Positions 25,262 through 34,867 are shown, counted from the stretch's first letter. The stretch: 64,000 nucleotides of DNA from an uncultured bacterium (GCA_905215055.1 CAJMOH010000002.1:1-64000); one strand, 5' to 3'. Program-made: numbers and translations. The notes: generated by a model not told the origin, from the sequence alone.

Positions 25262-26101
25262 TCAACGGTTTATTTCTCGCTGGGTCCCGATCCACTGGAG
25301 CACATCGGCGATTTTGGCGTCCCAGTATTCCCACTGGTGGTCGCCATCGCTGTCTTCCCAAGTGAGCGGGAAGCCTTGAGACATCAGGTAATCCCGAAGG
25401 CGGCAGTTATCCTGGTACAGAGGGTCCTGCTTGCCACACCACTGATACAGGCGAGGCATGGGCTTTCCCTCCTCTTTCAGCTTTTTGGCCAACGCGAACA
25501 GGTCGTTTTCACTGCCGCTAATCTGATCCTCTGGGCCAAAAATACTGGTCACGATCTTCAAGAAGGACAATTTCGGCCGGACAATTCCATCTTCCTGGGG
25601 GGCAGGCGCGGAAGCCATCCGGTGGACCATGGAGGCAACATCCACCGCCCCGGACAGGGAAGCACCCATACTGAACCTTTCCGGTGCACCCAGGGCAAGT
25701 TTCAGCGCCCCATATCCGCCCATGGAGAGTCCAGCCGCCCAGGTATCCTCCCGGCGGGTGGAGAGCTGGGGAAACATTTGACAACACACGTTGGGCAGTT
25801 CCTGGCTCAGATATGTCCAATAAGGAAGGCCACAGGCCATGTCCGAATAGAAGCTCAAGTGCACTGCCGGCATGACAATGGCAATCCCTGTTTGGGCCGC
25901 ATACCGTTCAATGGAAGTGCGACGCTCCCACACCGTATGGTCTCCGTTCCAGCCGTGAAGCAAGTACATCACCGGGTAAGGCTTGGGGAACCGCCCCCCA
26001 TTCACCGGATTGGGAACTTGGATCTCCTGGGGCAAGATCACGTTCATGTTCATGCTCATGCCGAAGGTCTCACTAAAAAAATCCACCTGCAAAAATGCCA
26101 T
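25262..26101 (-). CDS. Esterase, FrmB/tributyrin-esterase family
   Basis: The start is ATG 26101 (MAFLQVDFFSETFGMSMNMN) behind GGAGGCG. The motifs VMYLLHGWNGDHTVW, AAGLSMGGYGALKLAL (GxSxG) and DGDHQWEYW (catalytic His) define the family related to S-formylglutathione hydrolase and EstA-type tributyrin esterases. It is cytoplasmic and 279 residues long, a normal length. It follows the GDPD gene by four bases, so it belongs to the Ugp-like operon and may act on acyl or ester groups of imported glycerol compounds (inference). Confidence 0.85.
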   Translation of the reverse strand: MAFLQVDFFSETFGMSMNMNVILPQEIQVPNPVNGGRFPKPYPVMYLLHGWNGDHTVWERRTSIERYAAQTGIAIVMPAVHLSFYSDMACGLPYWTYLSQELPNVCCQMFPQLSTRREDTWAAGLSMGGYGALKLALGAPERFSMGASLSGAVDVASMVHRMASAPAPQEDGIVRPKLSFLKIVTSIFGPEDQISGSENDLFALAKKLKEEGKPMPRLYQWCGKQDPLYQDNCRLRDYLMSQGFPLTWEDSDGDHQWEYWDAKIADVLQWIGTQREINR

Positions 26102-26105
26102 CGTG

Positions 26106-27002
26106 TTACGCCTCCTTGAAAAAGCGACACACAGACAACCCGGTATCCACCCGGTTTGTAATGATTCCGTCACACCCCATATCCCGCAGAGCTGCTAAGT
26201 CTTTGAGGTCGTCCACTGTATAGGGATTGACCTGGATATGCCGCTGGTGCATTTCTTCCACCAGGGTGGGATCCTCCAACAACGTCTGATAGTGGGGATG
26301 AAAACAATCGATGGGAAAATCCAACGCATCGATGGCTTGGGGAAAGGGTTTGCGGTCACGAAAGTGTGCTTGGAGCTGCTGTGCATCCATCCCGGGGAAC
26401 ATGGCACGGGCCACCAAGGAAAGCTCGCTGTCATCCGGGGACTCTATCGCCTGGGAGAGCTTTTCGACCAGCCCATCCCAGCCCTTCTGTTCCCCGCTGC
26501 CGGAAGTCAGCCATCCCACCCGCATCCGGCTATCCAGCAGCTTCACCTGCCGCAACAGATCCAGGTCAAAGGAGGAGAGGATCACTTCCTCGACCAGGCC
26601 ATGATGGCGGATGGCTTCCACCACCGGTTTCACAAAGGGCTTTGTCCGATCCACCGGGGCTTTCAGCTCCAAATTGATGCAGGGGAAATTCTCTACACAG
26701 TTCAGCAGTTCCTCCAAAGTCAGGATGGTCTGCCCGGCAAACTCCTCCCCTTTCCAGGCGCCCATATCCAAGCGCTTTAACTCTTCCAGGGTCATGCGGC
26801 AAATGGCTCCCGTACCATTGCTGGTTCCGTCCACCCGGTAGTTGTGGTGGACCACAATGGTTCCGTCAACGGCCAGCTGCAAATCGGTCTCAATGCCATC
26901 CGCACCCATTTTATAGGCCATTTCAAAGGCAGCTTTTGTGTTTTCTGGTGCCTGGGCAGAAGCACCCCGATGGCCCAGGATTTTCGGTAAATTCTGTTTC
27001 AT
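26106..27002 (-). CDS. ugpQ: Glycerophosphodiester phosphodiesterase
   Basis: The start is ATG 27002 (MKQNLPKILGHRGAS). HRGASAQAPENT and GADGIETDLQ are the GDPD catalytic and metal-binding motifs, and VVHHNYRVDGTSNGTG carries the second His. It hydrolyses glycerophosphodiesters to glycerol-3-phosphate and an alcohol in the cytoplasm. The position directly after a Ugp-like binding protein and permeases fits import of glycerophosphodiesters followed by cleavage. Full length (298 aa). Confidence 0.9.
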   Translation of the reverse strand: MKQNLPKILGHRGASAQAPENTKAAFEMAYKMGADGIETDLQLAVDGTIVVHHNYRVDGTSNGTGAICRMTLEELKRLDMGAWKGEEFAGQTILTLEELLNCVENFPCINLELKAPVDRTKPFVKPVVEAIRHHGLVEEVILSSFDLDLLRQVKLLDSRMRVGWLTSGSGEQKGWDGLVEKLSQAIESPDDSELSLVARAMFPGMDAQQLQAHFRDRKPFPQAIDALDFPIDCFHPHYQTLLEDPTLVEEMHQRHIQVNPYTVDDLKDLAALRDMGCDGIITNRVDTGLSVCRFFKEA

Positions 27003-27010
27003 AGGGTGCC

Positions 27011-28354
27011 TCACAGCAGGCCGTTGATGTGGGATTCCAAATCTGCCAGTGTGGAATCCATATCTGCGTCGGAGCACCAGATATTATCCAGAGCCTCGTC
27101 GATCTCCAGGTCGATCTCCGTGTAGCTGGGAGTCACAGGACGGCCAGTGGCATACTGAAGCTGATCGATGGCCACTTTGTACTCCGGATACTCTTCATAC
27201 CAGCTCTCCATTTCTGGTGCTTCGGCAGCGCTCTTGCGGGTGACCAGGTAGCCGGTCTGCTGGCTGGAATAAATAGTCTGGTCCGCTTCGGTCATCCACT
27301 TTACAAACTCCCACGCGGCCTGTTTGTGAGCGTCGTCAATGGCAGAGGTGATCGCCAGGTTGCAGCCTCCTGCGGAAGTGCCGTACTGGGTGCCCATGGG
27401 CATAAAGTTTGCCTGGAAGTCAAAGCCCTGCTCCTCGGCCACCTGACGCACCTGGCTGGACCCGGCGGTGGAGTTCAAAAAGATGGCCGCGTTCTGGTTC
27501 ATCAGATCCATGGTGAGCTTGTCCAGCTCGCTAGTGGTGTAAATGTGAGCAGTGCCTTCGTCTTTCATCTGCTTGATCATGGAAATGATCTCTTTGGCGG
27601 TATCGGTATTCATGTTGGTGGCTGTCTCATCCTCATTGAGCACGCTGGAACCCTGGGAAAGCATCATGGATTCGAAGAACCAGTTATAGCCGCAGGTGGA
27701 CAGGCCGTATTTCCCGGTTTTCTCCTTGATGATGCGGGAATACTCCACCACGTCGTCCCAGGTTTTCAGCTCGTCAGGGTCAAGACCTGCTTCCTCTATG
27801 ATGGTGTTGTTCAGGAACATAATGGTTGTGCTACGCAGGAAGGGCATGGAATAATACTGGTCGTTGATCTTGCAGTTATACAGCATGCCTTCCCAGAAGT
27901 CCGTCATATCCACACTATCCGCCGCAATGTAGTCGTCCAGGGGTGCAATCACATTGCCCTGGGCAAAATTGCTGATCGCGCTGATCTCCAGCACAGTGAC
28001 GTCCGGCACCGTCTTGGCCACAGCGGCAGCCTGGAGTTTTTGCTGCAACTCCACATAGTTGCCCTGATACTCCGCCGTAACATGGACACCCTTTTCTTCG
28101 CCCACTGTGGAGTTAAAATCCTCCACCATGGTGTCCACCATATCTTGAATATCGTTGGCATACCAGAAGGTGATCTCGGTGGTGCCTTCAGACGCGCCTT
28201 CCTCTGAGGTGCTGTCCGCAGAGGCGCTTTCCGAAGTGGAGGTCTCTGGGGAACTGTCCTGGGAAGAGGTTTGGATGGTGCTGCCGGAAGCTGAGCAAGC
28301 CGCCATGGACAGGCTCAACACCAAGGCCAAAATTGCGGATACATACTTTTTCAT
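27011..28354 (-). CDS. ugpB: ABC substrate-binding lipoprotein, UgpB-like
   Basis: MKKYVSAILALVLSLSMAAC gives a signal peptide and lipobox. A Ser/Thr/Glu-rich linker follows, then an extracellular solute-binding domain (TEITFWYANDIQDMVDTMV). SMPFLRSTTIMFLNNTI and GGCNLAITSA are typical of the glycerol-3-phosphate/sugar-binding family 1. At 447 aa it is full length. It is followed by GDPD and esterase genes and preceded by the two permeases. The substrate glycerophosphodiester/G3P is inferred from the GDPD neighbour. Confidence 0.85.
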   Translation of the reverse strand: MKKYVSAILALVLSLSMAACSASGSTIQTSSQDSSPETSTSESASADSTSEEGASEGTTEITFWYANDIQDMVDTMVEDFNSTVGEEKGVHVTAEYQGNYVELQQKLQAAAVAKTVPDVTVLEISAISNFAQGNVIAPLDDYIAADSVDMTDFWEGMLYNCKINDQYYSMPFLRSTTIMFLNNTIIEEAGLDPDELKTWDDVVEYSRIIKEKTGKYGLSTCGYNWFFESMMLSQGSSVLNEDETATNMNTDTAKEIISMIKQMKDEGTAHIYTTSELDKLTMDLMNQNAAIFLNSTAGSSQVRQVAEEQGFDFQANFMPMGTQYGTSAGGCNLAITSAIDDAHKQAAWEFVKWMTEADQTIYSSQQTGYLVTRKSAAEAPEMESWYEEYPEYKVAIDQLQYATGRPVTPSYTEIDLEIDEALDNIWCSDADMDSTLADLESHINGLL

Positions 28355-28413
28355 GACAAGTCATTCCTTTCGTTTTCTCATTTCATCATTTGTCTCTTGT
28401 GTGGTGGCGTAGT

Positions 28414-29232
28414 TTATTTCACGCCGGTATAGGAAAAAGCTTTGATGATCTGCTTTTGAGCCAACAGATAGACCACTAAGATGGGCAGAAGCATGAGCAA
28501 ATTGCCTGCCATCACCACGTTGTAGGCGACGCCCGATTCCACGTTGCGCAGCATGGTGATTCCCACCGGCAAGGTGCGCACCGTCTCGTTTGTGGTGAGG
28601 ATCAGCGGCCAGAAATAATCGTTCCAGGCGCCGATGAACGTGACCAGCGCCAACATGGCCAAGGAAGGCCCAGCCATGGGAAGCATGATCTTGCGGATAA
28701 TGGCAAACTCGCTGGCCCGGTCCATCCGGGCGGCCTCCAGAATCTCTTCGGGGACCTGCATAAAGGCCTGCCGGAGCATGAAGATGCCAAAGGCGCTGGT
28801 GGCTTGGGGCAGGATCAAGGACCAATAGGTGTTGATCAATCCCAGATGGCTGAGCAGCAAGAAAATGGGCACAAAGATCAGCTGGGCAGGAACCATCATC
28901 GTAGCCAGCACCGCGCCAAAAAAGACTTGACGTCCCCGGAATTTATACCGTGCAAAGGCATAGGCAGCTGGGATGGACGTGGCAAACTGGGCGATCATGA
29001 TGGCCGCCGTGATGATACAGCTGTTTTTCAGGTAGTGTAAAAAATCCACCTCTTGAAACACCTGCACAAAATTGCTCCATTGGGCACTGAGGACCAGGAA
29101 AGATGGTGGAAACTGCATGGTCTCGCTCAAGCTTTTGATGGAGGTTAAAGCCATCCAATAAAAGGGCACAAAAAAGATCAGCAGCAAGATTGCATTCAGG
29201 ATCCAACGGGGGACCTGTTTCAATACAGACAC
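28414..29232 (-). CDS. ugpE: ABC permease, UgpE-like
   Basis: A 272-residue six-helix permease with the EAA loop EEILEAARMDRASEFAIIRK and the N-terminal phrase FFVPFYWMALTSIKSLSE of the MalG/UgpE type. It pairs with the 29249 permease, 16 bases upstream on this strand. It forms the membrane channel of the transporter. Confidence 0.88.
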   Translation of the reverse strand: MSVLKQVPRWILNAILLLIFFVPFYWMALTSIKSLSETMQFPPSFLVLSAQWSNFVQVFQEVDFLHYLKNSCIITAAIMIAQFATSIPAAYAFARYKFRGRQVFFGAVLATMMVPAQLIFVPIFLLLSHLGLINTYWSLILPQATSAFGIFMLRQAFMQVPEEILEAARMDRASEFAIIRKIMLPMAGPSLAMLALVTFIGAWNDYFWPLILTTNETVRTLPVGITMLRNVESGVAYNVVMAGNLLMLLPILVVYLLAQKQIIKAFSYTGVK

Positions 29233-29248
29233 GGATAGCTTCCTCCTT

Positions 29249-30208
29249 TTACTGGTAATGGACGCGCTTGGATACGACCAGGAAATAGATCAGTGTGAGC
29301 AACCCCACCAGCAGCATGAGCACCACACCCACCGCAGACGCATACCCGATCTTGTAATAGGTGAAGCCCTGTTGGTACAGGTAATACACGATGGTATTGG
29401 TGGAGTTTGCCGGCCCGCCGGAGGTCATCAAGCTGATCGCTTCAAAGGTCTTGAAGGAGCTGATGATTCCCATCAACGCCATGAAGAAAATGGTGGGGCT
29501 GATCATGGGCAATGTGATTTTCAAGAACACGCGATGCCGCTTTGCCCGGTCCAGTTCGGCGCTTTCGTACAGGTATTTGGGAATGCTTTGGAGCGCCGCA
29601 ATGAAGATCAAGGTGTAGTACCCCAGGTTTTTCCAAACATTCACGATCACCAGGGAGAGCATAGCGGTTCTCTTATCCCCCAACCAGTTGACCGGATCGA
29701 TCCCCAACAGGCCCAACAGGTAATTGAACAGGCCCATGTCCGAATCCATCATCCACATCCAAATGAAGGAGATGGAGACAAGCGAGACGATATTGGGCAA
29801 GAAGATCGCGTTCTGAATCAGCTTGTTGATGAAGGTGTTCTTTTTCAGATAGACCGCCAACAGCAGCGAGATGATCAGGCAGGGCGGCACCATCATGATC
29901 ATAAAGGTGAAGGTGTTGCCCACCACCTGCCAGAACTCCTTATCGGTAAACATGGTAATGTAGTTATCCAACCCCACAAACACCTTATCCGAAAGCATAT
30001 CCCAATCGAAAAATCCCAGGTAGATCATATACACAATGGGATAGATCATAAACACGCCCACAATGATCATGGCTGGGGCGATCATCAAGTAGGGCACCGC
30101 TTTCTCAGCGATCCGCTTGCGGCCCTTCTTCACTCTGGACTGAGGGGCGATCCGAGAGGACCCCATGAGGGATGCATTGCCCTGCAATTCCGGTTCCGCC
30201 GAAGTCAT
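29249..30208 (-). CDS. ugpA: ABC permease, UgpA-like
   Basis: A 319-residue permease of the MalF/UgpA type, with a basic cytoplasmic N-terminus (SRVKKGRKRIAEKAVPY), six helices and the EAA-like loop YLYESAELDRAKRHRVFLKI. It overlaps the end of the ATPase gene by four bases, so the two are translationally coupled. It is the first permease after the ATPase in the order C-A-E-B. Confidence 0.88.
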   Translation of the reverse strand: MTSAEPELQGNASLMGSSRIAPQSRVKKGRKRIAEKAVPYLMIAPAMIIVGVFMIYPIVYMIYLGFFDWDMLSDKVFVGLDNYITMFTDKEFWQVVGNTFTFMIMMVPPCLIISLLLAVYLKKNTFINKLIQNAIFLPNIVSLVSISFIWMWMMDSDMGLFNYLLGLLGIDPVNWLGDKRTAMLSLVIVNVWKNLGYYTLIFIAALQSIPKYLYESAELDRAKRHRVFLKITLPMISPTIFFMALMGIISSFKTFEAISLMTSGGPANSTNTIVYYLYQQGFTYYKIGYASAVGVVLMLLVGLLTLIYFLVVSKRVHYQ

Positions 30209-31242
30209 ATACGTGCCTCCTTTTGATCAAACCAATGCAGGTTGTCACCGCTGGCCACCAGCGTCACGGTGCCGCTGCATCCTGCATGCTCGTCGAACAC
30301 CTTGGCCTGGACAGGTCCCACTTCTGTCTCCACTTTGTAAAGGGTTTCGCTGCCCAGCATTTCCCGGGTCAACACTCTCCCCTCCAAAACAAGGGCCCCA
30401 TCCTCCGGGATTCCTTCCTCCCTGGAGAAAATGGAAAGATGCTCCGGACGTACGCCCACATACGCCGCGTTTTCCGGCTTGCCTGCCGGGTTCAGCTGGC
30501 TACAGGGAAAGACGTTCATGGCAGGGCTGCCGATAAATCTGGCTGTGAACACATTCTGCGGGGTACGGTAGATCTCCTCAGGGCTTCCCTGCTGCATGAT
30601 CTTTCCCTGGTTCATCAGGACGATGTCCGTTCCCATGGACATGGCCTCGATCTGATCATGGGTGACATAGATAAATGTGGCATTCATTTTATGATGCAGC
30701 TCGATCAAATCGCTTCGCAACTGGCTGCGCAGCTTGGCATCCAAATTGGAAAGAGGTTCGTCCATCAAAAAGATGGAGGGATGTTTGACCATGGCTCGGG
30801 CCAGAGCCACACGCTGCCGCTGGCCGCCGGACAAGGCCCCCGGCTTGCGCCGCAGGTATTCCGTCAGGCCAGTCATGTCGCACACCTCGCGGATTCGGTG
30901 TTCCCGTTCGGCTTTGGGAACTTTGGCGTTTTTCAAACCGAACTCAATATTGTCTCGGACATTCATAGTGGGGTATAACGCGTAATTTTGAAACACCATG
31001 GCTACATCACGATCCCGGGGCGCTACACCGTCCATGTCTTGACCTTCAATATCCAGCTCTCCCTCTGAGAGCGCTTCCAATCCGGCGATCATGCGCAGCG
31101 TGGTGGATTTTCCACATCCGGAAGGCCCCAACAAGATGGTGAAGCTTCCCTTCCGGATGGTTAGATTCAGATTTTCGATGACAGGCTCTTCACTGCCCTC
31201 ATACTGCTTTTTGACCTGTTTGAGTTGAATTTGTTCTTCCAT
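30205..31242 (-). CDS. ugpC: ABC transporter ATPase, UgpC/MsmK type
   Basis: Walker A GPSGCGKST (residues 39-47), signature LSGGQRQRVALARA and Walker B FLMDEPLSNLDAK are intact, followed by a TOBE-type C-terminal regulatory domain. At 345 residues it has the size of the multi-use sugar/G3P ATPases. It energises the two permeases encoded downstream, and could also serve the ATPase-less cassette at 21-24 kb (inference). First gene of the operon, behind a consensus promoter. Confidence 0.92.
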   Translation of the reverse strand: MEEQIQLKQVKKQYEGSEEPVIENLNLTIRKGSFTILLGPSGCGKSTTLRMIAGLEALSEGELDIEGQDMDGVAPRDRDVAMVFQNYALYPTMNVRDNIEFGLKNAKVPKAEREHRIREVCDMTGLTEYLRRKPGALSGGQRQRVALARAMVKHPSIFLMDEPLSNLDAKLRSQLRSDLIELHHKMNATFIYVTHDQIEAMSMGTDIVLMNQGKIMQQGSPEEIYRTPQNVFTARFIGSPAMNVFPCSQLNPAGKPENAAYVGVRPEHLSIFSREEGIPEDGALVLEGRVLTREMLGSETLYKVETEVGPVQAKVFDEHAGCSGTVTLVASGDNLHWFDQKEARI

Positions 31243-31316
31243 GTGGACTGGTCTTGATCCTCCTTTACACAGGGCATATTCTCTCCCTAAATTCCATTCC
31301 TTTCATTTGCGGCTGC

Positions 31317-31345
31317 ATTATAGCACAGGGCAAAAACGGTTTCAA
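31317..31345 (-). promoter_or_regulatory. Promoter of the Ugp-like operon
   Basis: On the minus strand TTGAAA, 17 bases, TATAAT; about 70 bases upstream of the ATPase start. The AT-rich stretch further up (31346-31527) holds no gene. Confidence 0.85.
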
Positions 31346-31527
31346 GACAGTTTCCAATCAATTAACCGAAGGTCAGGTAGGTTTAACATTGATCGTAAAA
31401 TCTCCCCTATTTTTTACACAACCCCGTATGAAAACGACCCCATAGTTCTTTCACAAATTTAAAAAAGCACTCCAAAATTAACAAAAAGAAATGCAGGCTG
31501 CTTTCCAGAAAGTTCAGATCTGCCCTC

Positions 31528-31605
31528 CCCCATGACCCATAGAAAAATCCCCTGTGGGCAGGTGCCTACAGGGGATCCACTTGTTCTTAAGTTTGCATGG
31601 TTTGT
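31528..31605 (-). repeat. Terminator-like repeat unit, copy 1
   Basis: On the minus strand the unit reads AACCATGCAAACTTAAG, a short spacer, then a hairpin CCCCTGTAGGC/GCCCACAGGGG followed by ATTTTTC. It is about 70% identical to 55852-55925, where it forms the aberrant 3' end of cotJC. Here it abuts a HAD-phosphatase fragment. Confidence 0.65.
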
Positions 31606-31770
31606 TTCGGAAATACTACGTCCCTGACGTTTACCAGCCCAGCATTTACAGTATCGACTATCAGAAACTGAAAGATGCTGGTGTTCAGCTGATCTCCTTG
31701 GATATTGACGATACCATCACAGATCTGGAAAATCAAAATCCGCCCAAAAAGGTCAGAACATTGTTTGAAC
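31599..31770 (+). pseudogene. HAD-family phosphatase fragment (YqeG-like)
   Basis: Reads YYVPDVYQPSIYSIDYQKLK and then VQLISLDIDDTITDLE, where DIDDT is the HAD nucleophile motif. The pattern resembles YqeG-type class IIIA HAD phosphatases. It lasts only about 60 residues, and the rest of the domain is gone after about 31770. Confidence 0.65.
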
Positions 31771-31777
31771 ACCTCAG

Positions 31778-32029
31778 CTATTCCTTCATCTCCACAAACC
31801 ACCTGCCGGAGGCTTCATAGAGGAAGGTCTCCTTCCCCCTGATTTTCACCACAAAGCGACGGGCAGGTTCTCCGGTGATGGAATCCTGGATGTTCACAGC
31901 CTCTCGACTCTCCTCGATCTCAAAGGCCGGACCATTTGCCAAGAGGATCTTCTGGGGCTGGACGCTGCCATCAATGCAGTGCGTGACCACCACTTCCACA
32001 TACTGTTTCCGTCGGGCGCATTCTTTCAT
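31778..32029 (-). CDS. Small hypothetical protein of mobile-element debris
   Basis: An 83-residue product, MKECARRKQYVEVVVTHC to RWFVEMKE, predicted as a beta-rich soluble domain. Its ATG overlaps the TGA of the upstream fragment (ATGA), an intact coupling signal. It may be 3'-truncated, because the HAD fragment follows at once. I do not recognise the family. Confidence 0.5.
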   Translation of the reverse strand: MKECARRKQYVEVVVTHCIDGSVQPQKILLANGPAFEIEESREAVNIQDSITGEPARRFVVKIRGKETFLYEASGRWFVEMKE

Positions 32030-32168
32030 ACTGCCTCCGCTCCTTCCACACCGTTGATTTCCAACTCTCGGATATCCTCAAAAGTCACCACTCCACAGTC
32101 CAGCGCCAACACCTGATAGAAATCGTCCACTCGCCGGACCTTCCCTGTTTGGGTGACGTACTCCCCTA
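32027..32168 (-). pseudogene. Remnant of element protein, second copy
   Basis: Reads EYVTQTGKVRRVDDFYQVLA through EINGVEGAEAV and a stop. It is the better-preserved copy of the fragment at 10960-11112; homology in both ends at CTCCC(C)TAGG, so the upstream part of the gene is missing in both. Positions 32170-32410 hold no gene that I can see. Confidence 0.6.
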
Positions 32169-32415
32169 GGAAAATAAGATGTAGAACAAAATCATGGGAA
32201 TCAGCATCAAGTATAAATCATACTCCCTAGTGAGATACTGTATTCCCCTTTTTAGACGGCCTTTTGGAGCCTGAGCTCGTGCTCGGCGCACTGCCATAAG
32301 TCCTCACTTCCTCCTTCGTGATTTGTTGGACACACAATATCACAACTTATCCAAAAAAATCAATTCTCAATTGTTATAATTGTATTTTCAGCCTATCGAG
32401 AAACCCGGACATGCA

Positions 32416-33360
32416 TCAAGCGTGAACCGGTTTTTTCGCATATATTGGCAAGATCAAGAGGAAGGCAAAGGAAGAAACAGTGTCCCTCCACAGCCATCTG
32501 GCCAGCTTTTTCAGATTCATGGCAGCAAATTTAAGCTTCACCCAGTTTGCAACCTGGGTCAAGCCTCTGTATTGAGTATAGCGCATGGCGTGTTTTTCCT
32601 TGGCGTCGGCAAAGACTCGTTCAATGGTCTCCTTGCGCCGCTTGTACAGTTCCTTGTACTTTGGGGTGTAGCGGGCGTCGTCTGCCAAGTCCTCGTAGTC
32701 TTTCCAGATATGCCGCTGTACTGTTTTGACACAATCTTTGGAATGGGTGCACAGATGTCGGGTGGGGCAGCTGGCACAGATCTTGGGGTCGCTTCGGTAC
32801 TCCCGGTATCCGTCCCGGTTGGTGATCCGGTATGTCAGCACCTGGTATTCCGGGCAGAGCACACAGTCATAATGCTCGTCATACACATACTTCCACCACT
32901 CGTGCCCGCCCTTCAGGGTCTGCGGACGCTTATAGGCTGTGGATAAAACACGGCCATCTTCAAATACCTTCTTGCAGATGTGCGGAGTTTTGTAGGCGGA
33001 ATCGGCAACAATGGTCTCCGTTTCCGGGAAAGCAGCTACTACACGGTCATAGACCTCATCAAAAGCCACACTGTCATGGATATTTCCGGGGGTAACCGCG
33101 GTCTCCAGCACAAATCCATGTTTGTCGCAGGCCGTGTGGGCCTCATAGGCAAACTGCCGCTTGTGGTCTCCCTTCACAAACAAGCCGCTGTCCGGATCCG
33201 TTACACTCCGGGTCACCGTGCGTTTCTTCTCTTTTTTCCGCCGGGCCAGCTTCTTCTTGGAGGTGTTGTCCCGGCGTTTCTTTGCTGGGGCCGGAGGTTC
33301 GTCATCATCGTCAAAGGGCTTTTTTCCGTGGGCCTCCCGGTCTGCGTTTACCTCTTCCAT
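32416..33360 (-). mobile_element. IS1182-type transposase, N-terminally truncated
   Basis: The 314 residues contain the DDE-type core: TDPDSGLFVKGDHKRQFAYE, IVADSAYKTP and ERVFADAKEKHAMRYTQYRG, plus a Cys cluster CPEY...CASCPTRHLC typical of IS1182-family transposases. Full members are about 450-550 aa, so roughly 150-200 N-terminal residues are missing. No convincing terminal inverted repeats remain. The upstream sequence offers only a chance promoter (TTGACT-N17-TAAAGT). Confidence 0.85.
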
Positions 33361-33513
33361 CAGTTCTTACATTCACTTTACCATGAAGCTGAGAGACAGT
33401 CAAGGTTCGGGAAGATTTTCGCTGAATAGAAACCTGGAATACATAGGAGTTGGTACGCCATGACAGACGCAGACCCCTAATCAGATAGGCCAGAGGCAGC
33501 CTCTTTTTCCCAG

Positions 33514-33542
33514 TTGACACACCCCATATTTTAGGATAAAAT
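33514..33542 (+). promoter_or_regulatory. Promoter of the AAA/DUF4143 gene
   Basis: TTGACA (33514-33519), 17-base spacer, TAAAAT (33537-33542); start codon 42 bases on, behind AAGGAGG. Confidence 0.85.
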
Positions 33543-33583
33543 AAAGTATATCTTACATTTCCCTAAAACAAGGAGGCGCTGGT

Positions 33584-34810
33584 ATGGCATATATGGAGCG
33601 GTCATTGGAGCGGAAGTTTCTGCACATGAGTTCCTTTTTCAAGGCGGTGCTGGTGACGGGCGCCCGTCAGGTGGGCAAGACCACCATGCTGAAACACCTG
33701 GCGGAAGGACAGAACCGCACCTATGTGACCATGGACAACACCATGGCCAGGACCCTGGCCCAGTCGGACCCGGTGCTGTTCTTCCAGACCTACAAGCCGC
33801 CTATCATCATTGACGAGATTCAGAAGGCCCCAGAGCTGTTTGAGCAGATCAAAATCCTGTGCGACGAGAGCGAGGAGCGGGGCTTGTTCTGGCTCACCGG
33901 CTCCCAGCAGTACCGGATGATGAAGAACATCCGGGACACCTTGGCGGGCCGCATTGGGATCCTGGAGCTCTACAGCCTGTCCAAGGAGGAAGTGGACGGC
34001 ACGGTGTATTCCAACAAGCTGGACTTTTCTTTGCCCTGTCTGCTGGAACGGCAGAAAACCGCCAAAAAGAGTGACATCGTAGATGTGTTCGAGTACATTT
34101 GGCGGGGCGGTATGCTGGACGCTCTGCGGGCAGATTCGGAGCAGCGACAGGAGTATTTCAACTCCTATATTGAAACCTATCTGATGCGGGATGTGGCAGA
34201 GGAAGGCGGGATCACGGATGTGGTGCGGTTTCGGAAGTTTCTCAACGCCTGCGCCGCCCTGACTGCCGAGCAGGTCAATTACCGAACCCTCGCCGAGTCC
34301 GCCGAAATCTCCCAGCCCACAGCCAAGATATGGCTCAATATTCTCCAAGGAGCGGGCATCATCTACCTGCTGCCACCCTTTGCCAACAACGAACTGAAAC
34401 GTCTGACCAAAACCCCAAAGCTGTATTTCTGCGATACGGGATTGTGCGCCTACCTGTCCATGTGGCCCACCCGGGACACCCTGATGCAGGGGGCAGCCAG
34501 CGGCCACTACTTTGAAAACCATGTGATGATGGAGCTGCTGAAGAACTTCTCCTACTCCTCAGAGAAAGCGAACCTGACCTACTACCGGGACTCCAACGCC
34601 AAGGAGATCGACGTGATCGTGGAGGCGAACGGGCTGATCCACCCCTTAGAAATCAAGAAGTCCGCAAATCCCGACCGGCGGGAGGTCAAGAAGTACCAGG
34701 TGCTGGACAAGACAGGGCTGGACCGTGGCAGCGGCGGTATCGTCTGCATGTGCGAGGAAGTCATCCCCATTGATGAGAAAAACTGTTTTATTCCGTGCAA
34801 TCTTCTGTGA
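33584..34810 (+). CDS. AAA ATPase with DUF4143 C-terminal domain
   Basis: Walker A GARQVGKT lies at residues 26-33 and a Walker B-like PPIIIDEIQKAPEL near 72-85; LFWLTGSQQYRMM follows. The C-terminal part has LTAEQVNYRTLAESAEISQP and an LPPFANNELKRLTKTPKLYF segment. The latter leads to a nuclease-like DSNAKEIDVIVE...LEIKKS, as in DUF4143 proteins. The family is widespread in anaerobes and usually monocistronic; its role is unknown, and it may bind DNA or regulate. Length 408 aa is normal. It is flanked by its own promoter and terminator. Confidence 0.9.
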   Translation: MAYMERSLERKFLHMSSFFKAVLVTGARQVGKTTMLKHLAEGQNRTYVTMDNTMARTLAQSDPVLFFQTYKPPIIIDEIQKAPELFEQIKILCDESEERGLFWLTGSQQYRMMKNIRDTLAGRIGILELYSLSKEEVDGTVYSNKLDFSLPCLLERQKTAKKSDIVDVFEYIWRGGMLDALRADSEQRQEYFNSYIETYLMRDVAEEGGITDVVRFRKFLNACAALTAEQVNYRTLAESAEISQPTAKIWLNILQGAGIIYLLPPFANNELKRLTKTPKLYFCDTGLCAYLSMWPTRDTLMQGAASGHYFENHVMMELLKNFSYSSEKANLTYYRDSNAKEIDVIVEANGLIHPLEIKKSANPDRREVKKYQVLDKTGLDRGSGGIVCMCEEVIPIDEKNCFIPCNLL

Positions 34811-34867
34811 GTGATGACACACGGATAATCGCTGCCTCAAATAGTCCAATGATTCTAATCTGATTGC

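Noticed and set aside
27029..28207. 392-codon plus-strand frame
   Set aside because: Antisense of the UgpB-like binding protein.
33584..34810. AAA/DUF4143 protein as a phage-defence gene
   Set aside because: The family is widespread and usually monocistronic in commensals; no partner gene or defence-island context is seen here.
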